From Luscinia megarhynchos (Eukaryota; Chordata; Aves; Passeriformes; Turdidae): a DNA stretch of 64,000 bases. A program made the position numbers and the translations under genes. The stretch's first letter is position 1; each line of letters opens with the position of its first letter. Below are positions 61,692-64,000 of the stretch, piece by piece. The stretch is taken from assembly GCA_034336665.1 (NCBI GenBank), contig CM067588.1:4776655-4840654 (forward strand), in the 5' to 3' direction. Below the pieces are notes generated by a model. It saw nothing but the letters and a program-made list of their open reading frames with translations. It had not been told where the DNA came from and ran no database searches.

Positions 61692-63068
61692 ATGGAGCAC
61701 AGCGGACGCGAACGCGCCGGCCCCGGCTTGGGATGGGCCCGGCTGGGCCTGGCCGCGGCTTGGCCGAAACTGGCGGGGCCCAGCGCGGCCCCCGCGGGCG
61801 GCTCGTCCCAGGCCAGCCCGCCCTTCTCCTTGCTGCGCGTGGTGTCGCAGCTGCTGTCGCCGCTGCCCGCCCTCCTGCAGCGGCTGCTGCCCGGCGCCGC
61901 GCTCAGCTCCGCGCTGTGCCCCGCCAAGGCGCCGCTGCCGCTGGTGCTGCTGCCCAAGGCGGACGCCTCGCTGGACTGGGCCGAGGAGAAACCCCCGGAG
62001 AAGCGGCCGGAGAGCGGCGCCGAGCCCCCGGCGGGGCTGTGGGGAGCCGGGCTGGTGCGGAGCAGCGTGGGCGCCCTGCCCGTGGATTACTGGTACGTGC
62101 TGGGCTTGGAGCAGGGCAAGAGCCACCTGCCTCAGCCCCTGCGAGCCGAGGGCTTGCCCGAGGTTGAGTTCCTGCGCAGCAAGCGCCTGGCGTTCCTCCA
62201 GCCCTGGCGGCTGCCCGTGCCCGACCCTGACCACGGCTACCACAGCCTGGAGGAGGAGCAGCAGCAGCAGCACAGGGATGTCCGCCCAGAAACTGGCAAT
62301 AGCGGGGGTTTGGAGCAGCCCGAGGATGCGGGGACACAGCCCGGAGGTGTCCCCGGGGAGCAGGAGGGGCTCCGGGATGCGGCCGAGGAGGGAGAAGCCT
62401 CGGCCGGAGAGGAAGGTGAGGACTCGGAAACAGAGCAGAACTTCCCAGTTTCGACCAGACCTGCGTGCGCGAATAAATTAATCGATTATATCATCGGGGG
62501 AGTATCCAGTGGGGAGGAGAGTGAGGATGAGGAGGACTGGGATGATGATGATGATGATGGCGATGAAGGTGATGACGGCTTTGACAGCGAAGAGCTGCCC
62601 TCGGACTCAGACGCCGGCAGCCAGGACGGGGAGAGGCTCCATCTGTGGAATTCCTTCTACAGCTTGGATCCCTACAACCCTCAGAACTTCACAGCCACCA
62701 TCCAGACGTCTTCCAGCGAGCCGGGAAAGGGGATGTCGGACGAGGAGGAGGAGGAGGAAGACTCGTGGGCAGAGTCCTCCGAGGGCTCTCCTAGTTCCGA
62801 GGAGGACGAGTGGGACTGCGACAGCGGGGATGAGGCGGAAAACTTGAAACTCTGGAACTCGTTCTGTAGCTCGGACGATCCCTATAACCCTTTGAATTTC
62901 ACGGCGGCCTTTCAGACAGCGGAGAAAAAAGGGACGCCGGGTTCTCCAGGGGCAGGGCGGCCGAGCTCCGTCACCTCGGAGCACTTCAGCCTGTGCAGGG
63001 TGCAGCTGGAAAAACACAACTGCGGGGACAGCGACTCTGCCAAAACTGCGAATTCCAAGCGGAAAAAG
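61692..63068 (+). CDS. PPP1R15B: PPP1R15B (CReP), exon 1 of 2
   Basis: Regulatory subunit that targets PP1 to phospho-eIF2alpha at the ER, limiting the integrated stress response. 459 codons from ATG 61692 to donor AAG|GTACAG at 63068. Landmarks: hydrophobic [20 protein letters not shown] (ER/membrane-associating helix), [43 protein letters not shown], long acidic runs, and the paired motifs [20 protein letters not shown] and [20 protein letters not shown]. The PP1-docking KVTF motif is split by the intron: the exon ends KRKK, and VTF plus the PP1/eIF2alpha-binding C terminus would be in exon 2, beyond the window. Reading through the donor meets TAG after three codons. An in-frame GTG at 61554 was not used, since ATG 61692 fits the human N terminus better (ME...). 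Confidence 0.93.
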
Positions 63069-64000
63069 GTACAGGTTTAGAGATTTATTAATATTTCTGT
63101 GCTTTGGGATTGTTTAAAAAACCAACTCGCGCTGTGCCAAGTGGGGGTGAGGTCAGCATTCCGGATGGTGCTGCCATGTGTGCCGATCATTTCCCTGGAA
63201 TGCTGCGCCTCGTCCTCGGCACGTGATGGGAAATTTGGAGACTTGAGGGTTCCTTCTGTACACTCCGAGTTCTGTTTCCGCTTTCAGTTGAAATTTCTTT
63301 TCTGTTTCTCTTGTGGTTTCGACGTCAGAGAAACTCCCAAGGTTGGGGTGTGAATTTTTGCCCTGAGAAACTCCAAAGCTGTGAGGAGTTTCCCTGATAA
63401 GCAGCAGTTTCTTTTAAAAGGAAGTTACTTGCCAACCGAAAGAATTTTTAGGAAATTTTTTTACAACCCGAGTGGGCTTGTTGAGTGTTCTGGAGTAAAC
63501 CGAAATTCCCATCTAAATTATCCCAATATTGCCATTTCCCTTTATTATTGAATATTATACTATTAATTTATATTATTTATAAATATAATATTTGTATTGT
63601 AGCTATATAGAATATATATAGTATAGTGTAGATATATATTCCGGTATATAGTAATATAGTATTTATAGAGTACTTATTTATACAATAGTTATTTATGGAA
63701 TAGTTATTTATAGAAGTGATGTAATCAAAATCCAGACTTTTGAGCCCAAACAGGCAGAGTAATTTGATTTTTTTGAGAAATTTTTCCATTAATAATAATA
63801 ATAATAATATATGTGCTAGGATGCAAATAAACAGGAATTTATCCTAAATTTTGTGGTGCTGCAGATGTTCAAAGTTGGACACCTCAAACATCTGGATGAG
63901 GAATGACATGGATACCAAACCCCTGGGCTTGGTGGTGGAACAAGTGATGCAAATAGAAAATATTTATAATACTTTAGTTTTTTTACAGCAAATTTATTTC
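63069..64000 (+). other. PPP1R15B: PPP1R15B intron 1 (partial)
   Basis: AT-rich intron with a palindromic TA-rich stretch at about 63545-63720. No exon 2 sequence (VTFLEEV-like) seen. Confidence 0.7.

Overview
The window is vertebrate genomic DNA, almost certainly from a bird. It holds conserved multi-exon genes with GT-AG introns, decayed CR1-like 3' ends, a small LTR element, and very compact GC-rich introns packed with minisatellites. I infer a microchromosome-like locus, and the repeat style suggests a songbird; neither is proven here. The gene order (+ strand) is LRRN2 3' end (+), MDM4 (-), a pair of tRNA-Lys(UUU) genes, PIK3C2B (+), PPP1R15B (+). This matches the human 1q32.1 block LRRN2-MDM4-PIK3C2B-PPP1R15B, including the two tRNA-Lys genes between MDM4 and PIK3C2B (human layout from memory).

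Layout. 1-149: last codons of LRRN2. 150-2.1 kb: its 3' UTR/intergenic DNA, converging with MDM4. 3.39-18.43 kb: the complete MDM4 coding sequence in ten exons on the minus strand (476 codons plus stop). Non-coding MDM4 5' sequence runs to a CpG-rich promoter near 22.6-22.95 kb. 23.92-24.23 kb: two identical tRNA-Lys genes pointing at each other. 25.2-25.4 kb: CpG-rich candidate PIK3C2B promoter and exon 1. 34.08-60.46 kb: 32 PIK3C2B coding exons, all in consistent phase except one exon with a single extra base. 61.69-63.07 kb: the large first coding exon of PPP1R15B, preceded by a strong-context upstream ORF; its second exon (C-terminal PP1-binding half) is outside the window.

The genes are functionally adjacent: MDM4 restrains p53, PIK3C2B is a class II PI 3-kinase, and PPP1R15B (CReP) targets PP1 to phospho-eIF2alpha. 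The link is conserved synteny, not an operon.

The most unusual feature is the tandem-repeat load. Nearly every intron holds at least one array, and several arrays are built from the genes' own functional boundaries. One 110-bp array copies the last MDM4 codons and stop. One 43-bp array copies the splice acceptor and start region of PIK3C2B. One 40-bp array copies the donor of MDM4 exon 7. Decayed copies of MDM4 exons 7 and 8 lie in neighbouring introns. Many very long open frames inside the arrays are artefacts of stop-free repeats. Exon coordinates were derived by reading splice junctions and codon phase against remembered human proteins; no alignment was run.
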